A stretch of 40,773 bases of DNA from an uncultured Muribaculaceae bacterium (GTDB lineage Bacteria; Bacteroidota; Bacteroidia; Bacteroidales; Muribaculaceae): the NCBI GenBank assembly GCA_910584495.1, contig CAJUAR010000020.1:1-40773 (forward strand). Reading direction: 5' to 3'. Numbering within the stretch: the first letter of the stretch is position 1; the number at the start of each line of letters is the position of its first letter. Of this stretch, positions 7,041 through 16,464 are shown piece by piece. The position numbers were made by a program, and so were the translations under genes. The notes below the pieces were generated by a model. It was not told where the DNA came from and did no database searches. It was given only the letters and a program-made list of their open reading frames with translations.

Positions 7041-7619
7041 ATGTTACAAATCAAAATAGCACCCTCCGACCGTTATTCGCTCGCCGAGATGGCCCAGATG
7101 GCCGTCGAAGCCGGAGCTCAATGGATTGTCATCGTTCCCGACGATGAAAGCCACTTCCGCGACACCGGCTTAGAGATTGCAACTCTCTGCCGCGAAGCCG
7201 GCATTATCCTCACTCTCGAAGGAAGCACAAACATGACACGCGAACTTGGCCTCCACGGCCTTTTTGTACCTGCCGGCCAATCGGCGCCCGCAGCTCGCGA
7301 AGCCCTCGGTCCCGAAGCAATTATCGGCACCGAAGTTGCATCGGCCGAAAGTGCTCTCGCACTCGAAAAAGCCGACATAGACTATGTGTGCCTTCCGGCA
7401 GACACCAATGGAGAACAAGCAGCAGAAATCATCGGCCGGGCTCGCAAGGCTGGCTGCACCATACCTTTTGTCGCCGAAGTTCAAAATGCTCTCGAAGCCG
7501 ACTATGCCGCCCTGGCAGCTGCCGGCTATGCGGGCTTCGTAGCTGAAGATGGAATCTTCGACGCTTCCGACCCCGTGGCCGACATTGAAAATCTGCTGGC
7601 ACGCATAGCAGCCCTCTGA
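7041..7619 (+). CDS. Thiamine phosphate synthase-like (TENI/ThiE-type) barrel protein
   Basis: A 192-residue alpha/beta-barrel protein with the repeating pattern of the TMP synthase/TENI family: AGAQWIVIV near the N terminus, GLHGLFVPAG (where ThiE has D-G-x-H-L-G), IIGTEVASAESALAL (like the GASVH region) and DIDYVCLP. The characteristic ThiE phosphate-loop segment G-P-x-F-P-T-x-T-K is not recognisable. Thiamine synthesis is therefore doubtful, and the gene sits among envelope genes, not with thi genes. It may be a TenI-like or otherwise repurposed barrel. ATG 7041 lies four bases after the racemase stop; its stop overlaps the next start (TGATG). Confidence 0.6.
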   Translation: MLQIKIAPSDRYSLAEMAQMAVEAGAQWIVIVPDDESHFRDTGLEIATLCREAGIILTLEGSTNMTRELGLHGLFVPAGQSAPAAREALGPEAIIGTEVASAESALALEKADIDYVCLPADTNGEQAAEIIGRARKAGCTIPFVAEVQNALEADYAALAAAGYAGFVAEDGIFDASDPVADIENLLARIAAL

Positions 7620-8695
7620 TGGAAAACTCCAAGGAACTATCGCGCACATTGTGGAGGCTTGTCCTTCCTTTGGCACTGAGCATAGGTGTCGGAATCTGGC
7701 TTTTTCGCCGCGACATCGACATGGACACCCTGCAGTCAATTTCGTTCGACTGGAGGGTTGTGGCCGGTCTATGCGCCGCAATGCTCTTTGTGGCGGGGCG
7801 CGATTTTGGCTTGGCATGGCGTTTTCACACCATTGCCGACGGCGACCTGACATGGAAGCGGGCCGTGCGCACCGACATTATGTGTGCCTTCACCTCGGCC
7901 ATCACACCCTCTGTGGTCGGCGGCAGCGCACTGGCCATTTTCTACCTTAACCGCGAGGGTATCAAGCTTGGCAGGGCCACCACGCTTACACTAACCACCT
8001 TGTTCCTCGACGAACTCTTCTTTGTAGTTTTCTGCCCCGTCATATTTCTTATCATCCCCTACAATCAGCTCTTCGGAACCGCGTCTCTTGGCGATGAAAG
8101 CCGGAAACTCCTGCAAGGAGGTATTCAAGTTGTGTTCTGGATTGTGTATGCCGGCATCGTTGTGTGGACAAGCATCCTCTATCTTGCCATCATTGCCAAA
8201 CCTGAAATGGTTGCCGGCGTGCTCCGACGCATGTCGGCCTGGCGCATACTACACCGCTGGCAACGCTCAATTCTCTCCACGGCACAGAACATGACGGCTA
8301 CAGCTGCATGGGTCAAAGGCCGCAGCCGCCGGTGGTGGCTGTCAGTTTTCGGGGCCACGGTGCTCTCGTGGTTTTCGCGATATTTTGTTGTCAACGCTCT
8401 GTTCTGGGCCTTTCTGCCGGGGTCGTCGCCATTGCTCGTCTTCGGACGGCAATTCGTGGTGTGGGTGGTGCTCATGGTCAGCCCCACACCGGGCGGCAGC
8501 GGCATCAGCGAATGGCTGTTTGCAAATTTCTACGGAGATATTATAGGCAACGTGGGCATCGCGGCCGTGCTTGCCCTCATTTGGCGCCTCTTCAGCTATT
8601 ATATTTATATCTTAACAGGCGTGGCTCTTCTGCCGGCCTATTTCGGCGAACGTGCCCGACAACGTACCGAAAAAAACAAGCACGAACAACAATGA
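7619..8695 (+). CDS. LPG-synthase-TM / YbhN-like (UPF0104) multispanning membrane protein
   Basis: A 358-residue hydrophobic protein with about eight membrane segments. Hallmarks of the lysylphosphatidylglycerol synthase TM/UPF0104 family include AGRDFGLAWRF near residue 60, the conserved TPSVVGGSALAIFYL (about 100-114) and PTPGGSGISEWLF near 290-303. Members without the C-terminal synthetase domain act as lipid flippases or as unknown envelope proteins. The position beside KdsB and cell-wall genes fits an envelope role. It overlaps the upstream gene by one base and the downstream gene by ATGA. Confidence 0.85.
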   Translation: MENSKELSRTLWRLVLPLALSIGVGIWLFRRDIDMDTLQSISFDWRVVAGLCAAMLFVAGRDFGLAWRFHTIADGDLTWKRAVRTDIMCAFTSAITPSVVGGSALAIFYLNREGIKLGRATTLTLTTLFLDELFFVVFCPVIFLIIPYNQLFGTASLGDESRKLLQGGIQVVFWIVYAGIVVWTSILYLAIIAKPEMVAGVLRRMSAWRILHRWQRSILSTAQNMTATAAWVKGRSRRWWLSVFGATVLSWFSRYFVVNALFWAFLPGSSPLLVFGRQFVVWVVLMVSPTPGGSGISEWLFANFYGDIIGNVGIAAVLALIWRLFSYYIYILTGVALLPAYFGERARQRTEKNKHEQQ

Positions 8696-10005
8696 AACGC
8701 TATGTAATTGCATTAATCACCGCCTTAGTGGCTCTGACCGCACTCTCCGGCCCGGTCTATGTGCTTCCCATCGAGACAGAAATCGACATGAGTGCCTTAC
8801 ACCATGTCCGACGCGGTATTGAGCAGGCCCGCGAGAAAAATGCCTCGATGCTGCTGGTGCGTCTCAACACATTTGGAGGTGCTCTCGATGCCGCTGACTC
8901 CATCCGCACCACCCTGCTGCGCCTCGACATGCCGACGGTGGCTTTTGTCGATGTCAACGCTGCATCGGCGGGCGCTCTCATTGCCCTCGCTTGCGACAGC
9001 GTGTTCATGGCCCCTGCTGCAAGCATGGGCTCGGCAACAGTGGTCAACGGTGCCGGCGAGCCGATGCCCGAAAAATATCAGTCGTATATGAGCACGATCA
9101 TGCGGGCAACAGCCGAGCATCATGGAAAAGTGATGCGAGGCGACAGCATTGTATGGCGCCGTGACCCCGCTATAGCCGCCTCGATGGTCAACCCCGATGT
9201 TTCCGTTTCTCTCACGTCCGAACAGGCGGTGGCTTGCGGCTATGCCGAAGCTGTAGCCCCAAGCATCAATGCCGTGCTTGCCGAACTCAAAATGGACGAA
9301 GCCCCCATCGAATACTATAGCAGCACCCTCACCGACGACATTATGGGCTTTCTGAGCAACGCCGCCGTGCGTGCCATACTGGTAATGCTCATCCTTGGCG
9401 GAATATACATGGAGATGCACACTCCCGGCCTGGGATTTGCGGCCGCGGTGTCGACTGTAGCTGCTGTGCTCTACTTCCTGCCCATGTTCATTGGCGGAGC
9501 AATGCCGGGATGGGTGCTTCTGTGCCTCATCGGCGGCGTGGTGCTCATCGCCATGGAAGTTTTTGTGGTGCCCGGATTCGGTGTTACCGGCATTACAGGC
9601 ATTTTGGCCATTATCGCCGCTCTGATTGGAGCCATGACTGCCAACGATGCTGTGACAGGCTTCGACATGGGCTCGCTCGGAAATGCTCTGCTCATAACCG
9701 GCATAGGATGCGTAGCCGCGCTTGCCATTGTGCTATATCTCACCTCGTCGCATGGTCCTGCTTTTTTCCGTCGCCGGGCCGAGCTCGTCACCGAACTCTC
9801 GAACGACAAAGGTTTTGTCGGTGTCGACATGTCTCCGGCACGTTTTGTGGGACAAACGGCCAGAACTGTTACCGACATGCGTCCCGCAGGTAAAATCGAA
9901 ATCGACGGCATAGTCTTCGATGCTGTCTCCACCGGAGCTTTTATCAATGCCGGGAATACCGTCCGAATTGTAAAATATGAAAATGCCCAACTCTATGTCT
10001 GCTAA
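8692..10005 (+). CDS. NfeD-like membrane-bound ClpP-class serine protease
   Basis: A 437-residue protein. An N-terminal signal/membrane segment precedes a ClpP/SppA-class domain with NTFGGALDAADSI (about 60-72), the serine-bearing NAASAGALIALACDS (about 87-101) and ASMGSATVV; a lysine in MPEKYQSYM is a candidate general base. Four to five membrane helices follow (about 220-350). A C-terminal soluble OB-fold NfeD domain (about 375-437) contains GFVGVDMSPARFVGQTART and ends with VRIVKYENAQLYV. This is the long NfeD form that usually works with a stomatin/prohibitin partner in membrane quality control. No stomatin gene is adjacent here. Confidence 0.85.
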   Translation: MKRYVIALITALVALTALSGPVYVLPIETEIDMSALHHVRRGIEQAREKNASMLLVRLNTFGGALDAADSIRTTLLRLDMPTVAFVDVNAASAGALIALACDSVFMAPAASMGSATVVNGAGEPMPEKYQSYMSTIMRATAEHHGKVMRGDSIVWRRDPAIAASMVNPDVSVSLTSEQAVACGYAEAVAPSINAVLAELKMDEAPIEYYSSTLTDDIMGFLSNAAVRAILVMLILGGIYMEMHTPGLGFAAAVSTVAAVLYFLPMFIGGAMPGWVLLCLIGGVVLIAMEVFVVPGFGVTGITGILAIIAALIGAMTANDAVTGFDMGSLGNALLITGIGCVAALAIVLYLTSSHGPAFFRRRAELVTELSNDKGFVGVDMSPARFVGQTARTVTDMRPAGKIEIDGIVFDAVSTGAFINAGNTVRIVKYENAQLYVC

Positions 10006-10006
10006 T

Positions 10007-10759
10007 ATGAAATTCATAGGAATAATACCGGCGCGATATGCGTCGACACGCTTCCCCGGCAAGCCTTTGGCCATGCTCGGCGGCAAAATGATGATCCAGC
10101 GAGTATATGAGCGTGTAGCGCAGGTGCTCGACAATGTCGCCGTTGCCACCGACGACAGGCGAATTGCCGATGCTGTCGAATCTTTCGGCGGGAAAGCTGT
10201 TATGACCTCCACCTTGCACCGCAGCGGTACCGACCGCTGTCTCGAAGCCGTAACAACTCTCGGCTCCGATGCCGATGTGGTGATAAACATCCAGGGCGAC
10301 GAACCTTTTGTGGCATATAGCCAGCTCGAAGCTCTCAAAGCTTGCTTCGACGACAAACATGTGGACATTGCATCGCTCGCACGCCCCTTCGATGCTCAAC
10401 GGCCCTACTCCGAACTCGAAGACCCCAACACCCCGAAAGTTGTGATGGATGTCAATGGCTGCGCACTCTATTTCTCGCGATCTGTCATTCCCTATGTGCG
10501 CAACTACGAACGCGCCGAATGGCCCATGCAGGCTCAATTCTACACCCATGTCGGCCTCTATGCCTACCGTCGCGATGTACTGGAGAAAATCTGCCGCCTT
10601 CCCCAATCGGCATGCGAACTTGCCGAATCGCTCGAACAGCTGCGGTGGCTCCAGAATGGCTTCAAAATCAAAATGGCTATCACAACCGAACCCACTATAG
10701 GCATTGACACACCAGCCGACCTTGCTGCCGCACAAAAATATCTTGAACAACATGACTGA
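10007..10759 (+). CDS. kdsB: 3-deoxy-manno-octulosonate cytidylyltransferase
   Basis: A 250-residue protein beginning MKFIGIIPARYASTRFPGKP, the CTP-binding signature of KdsB, followed by VINIQGDEPF and later YTHVGLYAYR, with ESLEQLRWL near the C terminus. It activates KDO with CTP to give CMP-KDO for lipid A core assembly in the cytoplasm. ATG 10007 lies one base after the NfeD stop. An in-frame upstream ATG at 9977 would overlap NfeD and add residues not found in the family, so it is not used. Length is normal. Confidence 0.95.
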   Translation: MKFIGIIPARYASTRFPGKPLAMLGGKMMIQRVYERVAQVLDNVAVATDDRRIADAVESFGGKAVMTSTLHRSGTDRCLEAVTTLGSDADVVINIQGDEPFVAYSQLEALKACFDDKHVDIASLARPFDAQRPYSELEDPNTPKVVMDVNGCALYFSRSVIPYVRNYERAEWPMQAQFYTHVGLYAYRRDVLEKICRLPQSACELAESLEQLRWLQNGFKIKMAITTEPTIGIDTPADLAAAQKYLEQHD

Positions 10760-12029
10760 CATGCCCGACCGCACGCAAGCCCCGCCAACGAGGCCTTTTC
10801 CTCCACTCGTTATTCCGGCCGAAACCGTAGAAGATCTTGATAACGGTGCTCGTCTCCACATCTACCGCGGCGGCAACCAGCCTCTTGTGCGTATCGCACT
10901 GATGTACGAAGGCGGCAAAGCCGAACTCGGAGCCGCAGCTTCTCGCATTATTGCCTCGCAACTCACCGAAGGCACAGAACTATTCGACAGCGAAGAGCTT
11001 GCCGACCTCTTCGACTTCAACGGCGTGCGCACAGGGGCCACCGTAAGCGACCATTTCACAAGCATAGAACTCAATGTTCTTGCCAACCGCCTTGGTAATG
11101 TACTGCCCGCCTTCCACTCTATGGTTGCTTGCCCGATGTTTCCCGACACTCATTTGCAAGTAGCAAAGATGCAGCTTATTGCAGGCATACAGAACCGACG
11201 GCTGCAAGTTGCGGCACTGGCATCGGATGCCTTCATGGCCATGATGTTCGGCAAAGACCACCATCTGGCCCACGTCATCGACGAGCACGAAATCGAAACC
11301 CTCAACAGCATTACACTCCGGCAACTCCATTGCAGCCATATCTGCAACGAAGGTCTCGATCTGTATGTTTGCGGCAATTTTGACGACAATGTACTCGGCT
11401 CTATCAGAGACTTTGCGCTGTCCTTGCCCGACTTAGGATGTCGCAAGTTCGTCCCTGTAATGACTGAAGTTTTGCCCGAAAACGAAGAACGACACATACC
11501 CTTTGAAAGCAGTCTTCAGTCGGCAGTGAATATGGGACTGCGAACCATCAACCGTTCGTCGCCCGACTATATCGATCTGCGTCTGGCTGTGATGGCTCTC
11601 GGAGGCTACTTCGGCAGCCGCCTGATGAAAAACATTCGCGAAGAAAAAGGCATGACCTATGGAATATATGCATCCCTTGCCGGAGGCTATGACGGAGCAT
11701 ATATGAACATCTCGGCTCAGTGCGACAAAAAATATACAGCCGATGTTGTGGACGAAATTCGAAAGGAACTCAACCTTCTTGCCTCAAATCCGCCGTGCGG
11801 CGAGGAGCTGGAACGTCTGCGCAGCTACGCCTTGAGCTCTTTGGCAGACACTCTCGATACTCCGCAAAACATCTCGGCATACTACAGCACACAACGCCTC
11901 GTCGGCACGCCGGACGATTATTTCGCCCTTCAGCAACGCGCAATCGACGCCCTCACCCCCGAGCGCATAGCCGCCCTCGCCGCCGTCCATCTCTCGCCCG
12001 ACAAGCTTGCGACAGTAACTGTCGGTTGA
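10752..12029 (+). CDS. M16 peptidase homolog lacking the zinc-binding motif
   Basis: A 425-residue, two-module M16 (pitrilysin/processing-peptidase-like) protein. Where active members carry H-x-x-E-H, this one has ASRIIASQLTEGTE, so both zinc histidines and the catalytic glutamate are gone. The C-terminal module keeps the substrate-binding Arg/Tyr element IREEKGMTYGIYA and LGGYFGSRLMKNI. It resembles the non-catalytic partner of heterodimeric M16 enzymes, which pairs with a zinc-bearing subunit. No catalytic partner is encoded nearby. There is no signal peptide, so it is likely cytoplasmic. The start at 10752 overlaps kdsB by eight bases; ATG 10761 is equally possible. Confidence 0.8.
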   Translation: MTDMPDRTQAPPTRPFPPLVIPAETVEDLDNGARLHIYRGGNQPLVRIALMYEGGKAELGAAASRIIASQLTEGTELFDSEELADLFDFNGVRTGATVSDHFTSIELNVLANRLGNVLPAFHSMVACPMFPDTHLQVAKMQLIAGIQNRRLQVAALASDAFMAMMFGKDHHLAHVIDEHEIETLNSITLRQLHCSHICNEGLDLYVCGNFDDNVLGSIRDFALSLPDLGCRKFVPVMTEVLPENEERHIPFESSLQSAVNMGLRTINRSSPDYIDLRLAVMALGGYFGSRLMKNIREEKGMTYGIYASLAGGYDGAYMNISAQCDKKYTADVVDEIRKELNLLASNPPCGEELERLRSYALSSLADTLDTPQNISAYYSTQRLVGTPDDYFALQQRAIDALTPERIAALAAVHLSPDKLATVTVG

Positions 12030-12048
12030 CATTTCGAATTAGGTGCTG

Positions 12049-12639
12049 TCACCGCTCCTTCGGCTCCTTCTGTTCCAGATAAATCCGGGCAGTAAAATCG
12101 AGCTCTTCGTACCACTCATCTCCAAAATGGCGGCGCAAGGGGCCTTCGAGGAATTTATAAGCTCGCAGGCCCTTTGCTCGTCCCAGCACCTCGGCAGCAT
12201 GACAGATACGCCAGCGATGAAAGTTAACAGCCGTAAATCCGTCGTATTTCTTAATCCTCACAGGATAGAGATGACACGACACGGGCTTTAGAAAATCGAT
12301 GCGTCCCTCGCGGCAAGCGTTTTCTATGGCGCAGCGCCACGAACCGTCGGGGGCAACGGTGGCAAAAGCACACAGTCCGCCATCGATGAGCTGCGTCACC
12401 TCGTCGCCTTCTTCGTCGATATAACTAACTCCGCCCTCTTCTATGGCACGCCGTCCTGACGGAAGAAGTTCGTCGACAATCTTTGGCAAAATCTCACGCA
12501 ACTTTTCGGCTTCGTCTGGTGCCAGAGGAGCCCCGGCATCGCCGTCGAGGCAGCACTGACCCTTACACGCGTCAAGGTCGCAACAAAAATATCGTTCTAT
12601 AAGGTCGAGACTGACCAATGTGTCTTTAATTTCCAGCAT
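12049..12639 (-). CDS. DUF3109 cysteine-rich protein
   Basis: A 196-residue protein of the DUF3109 family, common in Bacteroidota. Conserved cysteines lie in RYFCCDLDACKGQCC (about 17-31), in GGLCAF, WRCAIE and NACREG in the middle, and in PVSCHLYPVRI and RWRICHA further on. The pattern resembles YkgJ-type zinc- or iron-binding proteins and suggests a metal centre of unknown function. It converges on the M16 gene with a 19-base gap and no evident terminator. It has its own promoter. Confidence 0.85.
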   Translation of the reverse strand: MLEIKDTLVSLDLIERYFCCDLDACKGQCCLDGDAGAPLAPDEAEKLREILPKIVDELLPSGRRAIEEGGVSYIDEEGDEVTQLIDGGLCAFATVAPDGSWRCAIENACREGRIDFLKPVSCHLYPVRIKKYDGFTAVNFHRWRICHAAEVLGRAKGLRAYKFLEGPLRRHFGDEWYEELDFTARIYLEQKEPKER

Positions 12640-12666
12640 AAAAAGAAAATTTACGGCTTCTTACTG

Positions 12667-12674
12667 CAAAAGTA
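12667..12674 (-). promoter_or_regulatory. -7 promoter element of the DUF3109 gene
   Basis: On the minus strand TACTTTTG lies 27 bases before the start codon and matches TAnnTTTG. The -33 region is weak. Confidence 0.55.
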
Positions 12675-12761
12675 CAATTTTTCCTCCACATAGCCGAATG
12701 TCGCAACAAGCTCTACAATAATTTTGTATTATTGACAATGGGCAAACCAAGGCATAAACTT

Positions 12762-14654
12762 CTAACGGCGGCTGAGTTTGAAGCCGTCGAGCGTCAGGCG
12801 GCCGTCGGCAACCATGGCGCGGAGGGAGGCCGCAGCCTCGGCAGAGTGTCCGGGATAGAGCTGCGCCAATAGCCCAATGTCGATTGTCGAACCGGGCTCG
12901 GAAAGCTGGTCAAGCACTTTGCGCTCGAAAGCTGCGGCATCGAATGGTGCACGCCGCATAGCACGGCAAACATCGCATGTGCCACATTCGCCGGCCTCGC
13001 TTTCTCCAAAATAGCCGAGCATGCCTTTCACACGGCAGTGGGCATCGTCGAAAGCAAAAGTGCGCATGGCATCCAGCCGTGCCGCCATTCGCTGACGGCG
13101 TTCTTCGTATACCTCGCGCGGAAAAGTGAGCTCGCTGCCCGGCCGGCGATTGGCGGTGAAATATATATATGGCGTGCGTTTTCGGGGAATATAGCTGAGC
13201 ACATGCTCGCGCTGAAGGGCAAGCATGGCCGGATAGACCTCGGCAAGTGGCACATGGGCCATCACGGCAAGATATTCCTCATCAATAAACACATAGTCGG
13301 CAAACAGCCCCGGATAGCAGCGCAACAAGGCCTGCAGAAGGGCATCCTGCGAATCTGAGAGTTCAAGGTCGTAGAGCTCGTGGCGCTCCATGCGTATCAT
13401 CACCTGCGAACGTGTCTCAATTTCTTCGATAAACTCGAGATAGCCTGAACGTTCGAGAATGGTAAGAGAACTGAGGGTCATGCGCGGATGCATTTTGTAT
13501 TTGACGCACATGGCTTCGAGATTGAACTCAAACAAGGCCCCGAACCCCTCTCCCATGGGCAGCACAAGGTAGCGGCATACTTCGTCGTAGACATGGCGGA
13601 TAAAGTCCTTAGGAGGAAAAGCCTCGGTCAGCCGCCGGCCAAGAGCAGCTTTGTCGCGCGAATTTGCAAGCAGCACTGCCAGCGACGGCTTGCCGTCGCG
13701 TCCGGCACGACCCGCCTCCTGGTAGTATTCCTCGAGCGTCGACGGCAAGTCGAAATGAATGACAAGGCGCACATCGGCCTTGTCGATGCCCATGCCAAAA
13801 GCCGTTGTAGCAACAATCACACGCTTCTCTCCGCTGTGCCATGCCTCCTGGTTCAGGTCCTTGAGATGGCGTTCCATGCCTGCATGATAATATGCAGCAT
13901 CTATTCCGTTCTGCTGCAGCCATTCGGCCAGCTCGCGTGTTTTTTTTCGAGAGCGCACATAGACAATGGCCGAACCGGCGACATAGCGCAGCACTTTGAG
14001 CATTTTCTGAGGCTTGGTATCGGGGTGGCGGACAAGAAAGGAGATGTTTCCGCGCCGGAAACTGAGCGAGAAACGGGCTTCGTCTGCCATGTGCAGCTGT
14101 CGGGCAATATCGTCGACTACCTCGGGAGTAGCAGAGGCTGTGAGAGCGAGGATGGGAACTTGCGGGAACTCATCGCGCAACCGGCCTATTTTCAGATATG
14201 AGGGCCGGAAGTCGTAGCCCCATTGCGAAATGCAATGAGCTTCATCAACAACAAAAAGCGACGGATGCCAACTGCGCATCAGGCTCATAAAGCCCTGTGT
14301 CGATATTCTTTCGGGGGCTATGTAGAGCAGCTTGCTCCGTCCCTGGTGACAACACTCAATGGCATACTCGCGTTCGGCACGTGTCATTCCAAGATGAAGG
14401 CACGATGCCCTGATGCCGTGGCGGCGAAGGTTATCGATTTGGTCCTTCATCAGCGAAATCAATGGTGTGATGACCACCGTCAGCCCAGGCAGGAGCTGCG
14501 AGGGCACCTGGAAGCACACCGACTTGCCGCCACCGGTGGGAAGCAGGCCTATTGTGTCGCGGCCGGCAAGCACCGATTCGATGATTTCACGCTGGCAGGA
14601 ACGGAAGCTGTCGTAGCCCCAGTATTTTTTGAGAATATCTTCGGGTGTTTTCAT
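12762..14654 (-). CDS. recQ: ATP-dependent DNA helicase RecQ
   Basis: A 630-residue RecQ-type 3'-5' helicase. It has the motif 0 region YWGYDSFRSCQREII, Walker A LLPTGGGKSV (about 37-46), DEAHCISQWGYDFRPSY, the motif V/VI region FGMGIDKADVR...YYQEAGRAGRDG, and a RecQ zinc site built from C-R-V and ECGTCDVC near residue 580. The C terminus is short with no obvious HRDC domain, so this is a compact RecQ. ATG 14654 overlaps the recJ stop by one base (TGATG); a GTG one codon earlier is less likely. Co-transcription with recJ fits a shared role in recombination and fork repair. Confidence 0.93.
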   Translation of the reverse strand: MKTPEDILKKYWGYDSFRSCQREIIESVLAGRDTIGLLPTGGGKSVCFQVPSQLLPGLTVVITPLISLMKDQIDNLRRHGIRASCLHLGMTRAEREYAIECCHQGRSKLLYIAPERISTQGFMSLMRSWHPSLFVVDEAHCISQWGYDFRPSYLKIGRLRDEFPQVPILALTASATPEVVDDIARQLHMADEARFSLSFRRGNISFLVRHPDTKPQKMLKVLRYVAGSAIVYVRSRKKTRELAEWLQQNGIDAAYYHAGMERHLKDLNQEAWHSGEKRVIVATTAFGMGIDKADVRLVIHFDLPSTLEEYYQEAGRAGRDGKPSLAVLLANSRDKAALGRRLTEAFPPKDFIRHVYDEVCRYLVLPMGEGFGALFEFNLEAMCVKYKMHPRMTLSSLTILERSGYLEFIEEIETRSQVMIRMERHELYDLELSDSQDALLQALLRCYPGLFADYVFIDEEYLAVMAHVPLAEVYPAMLALQREHVLSYIPRKRTPYIYFTANRRPGSELTFPREVYEERRQRMAARLDAMRTFAFDDAHCRVKGMLGYFGESEAGECGTCDVCRAMRRAPFDAAAFERKVLDQLSEPGSTIDIGLLAQLYPGHSAEAAASLRAMVADGRLTLDGFKLSRR

Positions 14655-16384
14655 CACACCTCCGTAAGGCGTATCTGCTTGACGAGCAACTGCAGGGGCG
14701 ACGAGGCGTTCTGATGTTTGTTCTCCTCTATGGTGTAACAGATGTTGAAAGGCCGTCCGGCATGTATTTGCTCAAAGTATGAGGCCATATTGAAGGCTAT
14801 GCCGTTGATCACATGCCCCGAAGTGTCGTCGACAAGCTCGAGCTTGATGTGCTCGAGATTGCGCCCCACAAGTTTGCTCGTTCCGAAATCCTTGACGCGA
14901 CGAGTGCAGAATGTGGGTTTGCGATTGCCCGGGCCGAAGGGATTGAACAGACGCAGCGTCGACACAAATTCAGGAGTGATGTCGGCAAACGACAGGAAAG
15001 CATCAATGTCGATTTGGGGTGTAAGTTGTTCCGGAAGGATGTTTTGAGCCACATATTCCTCGAATCGGCGTGTAAACTCGTCGATATTTTCCGGTTTGAG
15101 CGACAGCCCCACGGCATAGGTATGACCGCCGAAATTTTCTAGAAGGTCGCGGCACGTCTCCACTGCGCGATAGATGTCGAACCCTTGAACGGAACGCGAC
15201 GAACCCGTTGCAAGGCCGTTCGACAAGGTGAGTACCACCGATGGCTTGTAGTAAAGCTCTGTAAGGCGCGAAGCCACAATGCCTATAATCCCTTTGTGCC
15301 AGTTTTGGTTGTAAATCACAATGGAGCGTTTGGGCGAATGTACTTCGCCGCGGGCCTCGAGAATGGCGTTAGCCTCCTCGGTGATTCGCTTGTCGAGCTC
15401 CTTGCGGTCTTTGTTATACTGGTCGATTTCGAGACTTTTGCGAGTGGCCTCCTTGGCATCGCGTGCCACAAGCAGCTCCACGGCCTCGCGGCCGCTCTGC
15501 ATGCGGCCGCTGGCATTGATGCGCGGTCCAATTTTGAAAATAACGTCGTTGATGGTAATTTCCTTGCCAATGAGGCCGCACGTGCGGATAATGGCGCGAA
15601 GTCCCATGTTCGGGTTGCTGTTCAGGCGTTTGAGGCCCATATAGGCCAGCACACGGTTTTCGTCAATCATGGGCACAATATCGGCGGCAATGCTCACTGC
15701 CACCAAATCGAGCATGCACTCCAGTTCGGCAGTGGCAATACCATTGCTGATTGAAAAGGCTTGCATAAATTTATAGCCGACACCACAGCCCGAAAGGTGC
15801 GGACAGGGATAATTGCTGCCCTCAAGTTTGGGATTGAGGATGGCGGCTGCACGCGGCAACTCGGCATCGGGCATGTGATGGTCGCAGATAATGAAGTCTA
15901 TGCCGCGCTCGGCAGCATAGTCAATTTCCTCTATGGCTTTTATGCCGCAGTCAAGAATGATGACGAGTTTCACACCCTGCTCCGCAATTAGGTCGATGCT
16001 CTGTCGCGATATGCCGTAGCCGTCGTCATAGCGTGTGGGGATGTAGAAATCAAGCTCCGAGTAGTAGTTCTGAAGATAGCGGTAGACAAGGGCTACGGCA
16101 GTGGTGCCGTCCACGTCGTAGTCGCCGTAAATCATAATCTTCTCCTTGCTGCCCATGGCACGGTTGAGGCGTTCGACGGCCTTGTCCATGTCATTCATCA
16201 GAAACGGATCGTGCAAGTCGCGCAGCGAGGGGTGAAAAAATTTCTCTGCTGCATCTATGGTGCTTATACCGCGCTGCACGAGCAAGTCGCTGATTGGTGT
16301 ACAGTTAGCAAATCGACGAGCCAACTCGGCACCTATGCGTTGCTCTTCGCTCGAAAGTGAGGGATAATTCCATTTCCTTGTCAT
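14654..16384 (-). CDS. recJ: Single-stranded-DNA-specific exonuclease RecJ
   Basis: A 576-residue DHH-family nuclease with the catalytic motifs MIYGDYDVDGT (about 84-94), LDCGIKA (145-151) and ICDHHMPD (166-173). DHHA1-type NGLATGSSRSVQGFDI and LENFGGHTYAVGLSL follow, then a C-terminal OB domain. It degrades single-stranded DNA 5'-3' in recombination and mismatch repair. The frame extends upstream to a TTG at 16414, but that codon lies inside the -7 promoter element, so ATG 16384 (MTRKWNYPSL) is chosen. It forms an operon with recQ. Confidence 0.93.
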   Translation of the reverse strand: MTRKWNYPSLSSEEQRIGAELARRFANCTPISDLLVQRGISTIDAAEKFFHPSLRDLHDPFLMNDMDKAVERLNRAMGSKEKIMIYGDYDVDGTTAVALVYRYLQNYYSELDFYIPTRYDDGYGISRQSIDLIAEQGVKLVIILDCGIKAIEEIDYAAERGIDFIICDHHMPDAELPRAAAILNPKLEGSNYPCPHLSGCGVGYKFMQAFSISNGIATAELECMLDLVAVSIAADIVPMIDENRVLAYMGLKRLNSNPNMGLRAIIRTCGLIGKEITINDVIFKIGPRINASGRMQSGREAVELLVARDAKEATRKSLEIDQYNKDRKELDKRITEEANAILEARGEVHSPKRSIVIYNQNWHKGIIGIVASRLTELYYKPSVVLTLSNGLATGSSRSVQGFDIYRAVETCRDLLENFGGHTYAVGLSLKPENIDEFTRRFEEYVAQNILPEQLTPQIDIDAFLSFADITPEFVSTLRLFNPFGPGNRKPTFCTRRVKDFGTSKLVGRNLEHIKLELVDDTSGHVINGIAFNMASYFEQIHAGRPFNICYTIEENKHQNASSPLQLLVKQIRLTEV

Positions 16385-16411
16385 ACTTCTGTCCTCGAAA
16401 CCTAATCTTTG

Positions 16412-16419
16412 CAAAATTA
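16412..16419 (-). promoter_or_regulatory. -7 promoter element of recJ-recQ
   Basis: TAATTTTG on the minus strand matches TAnnTTTG, 27 bases upstream of ATG 16384. It overlaps the longest possible reading frame of recJ and therefore settles the start. Confidence 0.65.
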
Positions 16420-16464
16420 CTAAAAATATATCATTCGGTCAGCGGCCCATACGTTATTTTTTCG

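Noticed and set aside
8308..8691. N-terminal extension of the NfeD-like protein
   Set aside because: The extra 128 codons lie wholly within the upstream membrane-protein gene; ATG 8692 gives a signal peptide and ATGA coupling.
16384..16414. Upstream TTG start for recJ
   Set aside because: The codon overlaps the -7 promoter element and the extra residues are not found in the family.
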